From positions 1 through 6,041 of the forward strand of contig JAHFHJ010000090.1 of NCBI GenBank assembly GCA_023246985.1: DNA of 6,041 nucleotides. Reading direction: 5' to 3'. Below, piece after piece: positions 4,783 through 6,041 of the stretch. The position numbers and the translations under genes are program-made. The stretch is from Candidatus Omnitrophota bacterium. GTDB taxonomy: Bacteria; Omnitrophota; Omnitrophia; Omnitrophales; Aquincolibacteriaceae. Numbering within the stretch: position 1 is the stretch's first letter; every line of letters begins with the position of its first letter. The notes beneath the pieces were generated by a model, which was not told the DNA's origin, did not search any database, and was given only the letters and a program-made list of their open reading frames with translations.

Positions 4783-6041
4783 ATGAAGAAAAAAATTTTA
4801 TTCTTGTTCGCATTCCTATTCGTTTGCTCCGCAGCTTATGCCGATGAAGAACTTCCCCCGCTTCCGAAAGGTCCGCTCCTTTTAACAAGCGCAACGCCCG
4901 CGATGCAATCCCCGGACTATTGGATCCGAAGGATTCCGAATGCCGAGAAGCCCATCAAGACCCTGGATCAGATGAAGCATTTTAATGACGAGATCAAGCA
5001 CATGGTTCCGGAGAATATTGATGTGCTCAAGATTGAAAAGAACCGTCCTGGAAAAGCGGTGATCGATCAACTCCAGCTCGAATACAACACGCTCAAGGAT
5101 CGCAAGCTTTTTGACGCGAACGATCAAGGGGTGTCCCCAAGCGTTTTTGAAGAAGAGATCAAGCCGCTTATGCAGATCGATCAAGTTTCCTCCAAGATCA
5201 AAGTGAAATGGGGCGTCGCGACACGGGCCACTTCGGTTCGGGCAATCCCGACCGCCATAAAAATGATCGAAGGAAAGGGAGATATCGAATTCGATCAGCT
5301 GCAGTTCACCTTGATCAAGCTCTGGACGCCGGTTGCGGTTTACCACCGTTCAAGCGACGATCAGTGGGTCTATGTTCAAGCGCCGTATGTCCGGGGATGG
5401 GTCAAGGCGAAAGATATCGCGTTTTTCTCTGACCGGGAAGCATTAAAAACGCGGCTCAAAACGGGACGTTTTCTTGTGGTGACGGGAGAAAGTATTCCGG
5501 TGTTCAGCGACGCGGCTCTCAAGGATGTCTTTCAGCGGCCGAGCATGGGAACCGTGATCCCGATGGCATCTTCGAAGTCTTCCGGGGGCCCTTATACGAT
5601 CTGGATGCCTCTGCGCAAGGACGACGGAAGCGCCGGGCTCAAAAAATGTTATGTCAGCCGGAAAAGCGACGTGACCCAAGGATTTCCGGTCTACAGCCAG
5701 GCGAACGTGATTCGCCAGGCGTTCAAGCTTTTGGGCGCGCGCTACGGCTGGGGCGGGATGTACAACGGCCGCGATTGTTCGGGATTTCTGCATGATGTTT
5801 TCCTAAGCATGGGCGTGGACCTGCCGCGCGATTCCAAGCAACAAGCGATGGTCGGAACACAGCTGGGTTATTTTCATCCTTTTCAGGATGAAGTGCAAAG
5901 GGCGGCGACGCTGAGATCGGCGAGGCCGGGGATCACGCTGATGAAGATGCCGAAACATCAGATGATCTATCTCGGGACCGTGAATGGTCAGTTCTACGCC
6001 ATTCATTCAACTTGGGCCGAGCGAACGGGCGACGACCGGGA
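4783..6041 (+). CDS. Secreted SH3/NlpC-P60 murein peptidase (YkfC/DVU_0896-like), 3' partial
   Basis: The frame is open from ATG 4783 to the window edge, giving 419 residues without a stop. Residues 1-20 are a Sec signal peptide (MKKK, hydrophobic core, AYA before Asp21). Next come a helical N-terminal domain (about 35-140, with SPDYWI at 43-48), a bacterial SH3 domain (about 143-226), a second SH3-like segment (about 228-300) and an NlpC/P60 domain. This is the order seen in the YkfC/DVU_0896 type of cell-wall hydrolase. Catalytic residues are visible: Cys332 in YGWGGMYNGRDCSG, His392 in PKHQMIYLG and His408 in AIHST, the usual Cys-His-polar triad. Relatives cut between D-Glu and the diamino acid of murein stem peptides, so a periplasmic role in murein turnover is likely. 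The Shine-Dalgarno is weak (GAG at 4773-4775); the only other in-frame ATG upstream, 4705, meets a stop after six codons. Confidence 0.93.
   Translation, partial: MKKKILFLFAFLFVCSAAYADEELPPLPKGPLLLTSATPAMQSPDYWIRRIPNAEKPIKTLDQMKHFNDEIKHMVPENIDVLKIEKNRPGKAVIDQLQLEYNTLKDRKLFDANDQGVSPSVFEEEIKPLMQIDQVSSKIKVKWGVATRATSVRAIPTAIKMIEGKGDIEFDQLQFTLIKLWTPVAVYHRSSDDQWVYVQAPYVRGWVKAKDIAFFSDREALKTRLKTGRFLVVTGESIPVFSDAALKDVFQRPSMGTVIPMASSKSSGGPYTIWMPLRKDDGSAGLKKCYVSRKSDVTQGFPVYSQANVIRQAFKLLGARYGWGGMYNGRDCSGFLHDVFLSMGVDLPRDSKQQAMVGTQLGYFHPFQDEVQRAATLRSARPGITLMKMPKHQMIYLGTVNGQFYAIHSTWAERTGDDR

Noticed and set aside
4882..5793. Minus-strand open frames opposite the NlpC/P60 gene
   Set aside because: The plus strand encodes a clear signal peptide, SH3 and catalytic NlpC/P60 motifs over the same bases.

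Overview
The window is a run of five protein genes, all on the + strand: a cold-shock protein, the ribosome-associated GTPase TypA/BipA, a lipoprotein cyclophilin, a BaiN/YhiN-type (HI0933-like) flavoprotein, and a secreted NlpC/P60 cell-wall peptidase that runs off the right edge. A lipobox protein and a Sec-exported murein peptidase fit a diderm, Gram-negative-type bacterium of moderate GC. The dispersed palindromes between the genes resemble those I associate with environmental, often uncultured lineages (Omnitrophota would be my first guess, Deltaproteobacteria-like groups a second). No gene here fixes the phylum, so this is only a guess.

Layout. 1-300: csp with a strong Shine-Dalgarno and a textbook intrinsic terminator. 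300-374: a perfect 16-bp inverted repeat that ends directly against the typA ribosome-binding site. 375-2228: typA, intact, with all GTPase motifs. 2229-2699: a 471-bp gene-free stretch packed with palindromes: an AT-rich repeat, a degenerate copy of a 'TTGCGAG...CTCGCAA'-type element, and two tandem structured units of 85-bp period. 2700-3305: cyclophilin lipoprotein. 3306-3440: a copy of the widespread 'CCTCACCCC...CCCTCTCCC' repeat that is read through by the start of the flavoprotein frame. 3320-4660: the flavoprotein. 4661-4782: short gap with a weak hairpin. 4783-6041: the NlpC/P60 protein, 3' end missing.

The genes do not form an obvious pathway. csp and typA both belong to the growth and cold/stress translation theme, but a terminator separates them. 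The cyclophilin and the NlpC/P60 enzyme both act outside the cytoplasm (protein folding, murein turnover). The flavoprotein between them is cytosolic, with an unknown substrate.

Two points matter most. First, the tandem units at 2445-2613 keep identical geometry while their stem sequences change in a compensatory way, as expected of a selected RNA or single-strand DNA structure; I do not recognise the family. Second, the flavoprotein has a probable one-base insertion in a G run at 3435-3437. Removing one G would restore a normal ATG start with a nearby Shine-Dalgarno and put the upstream repeat back into intergenic DNA.
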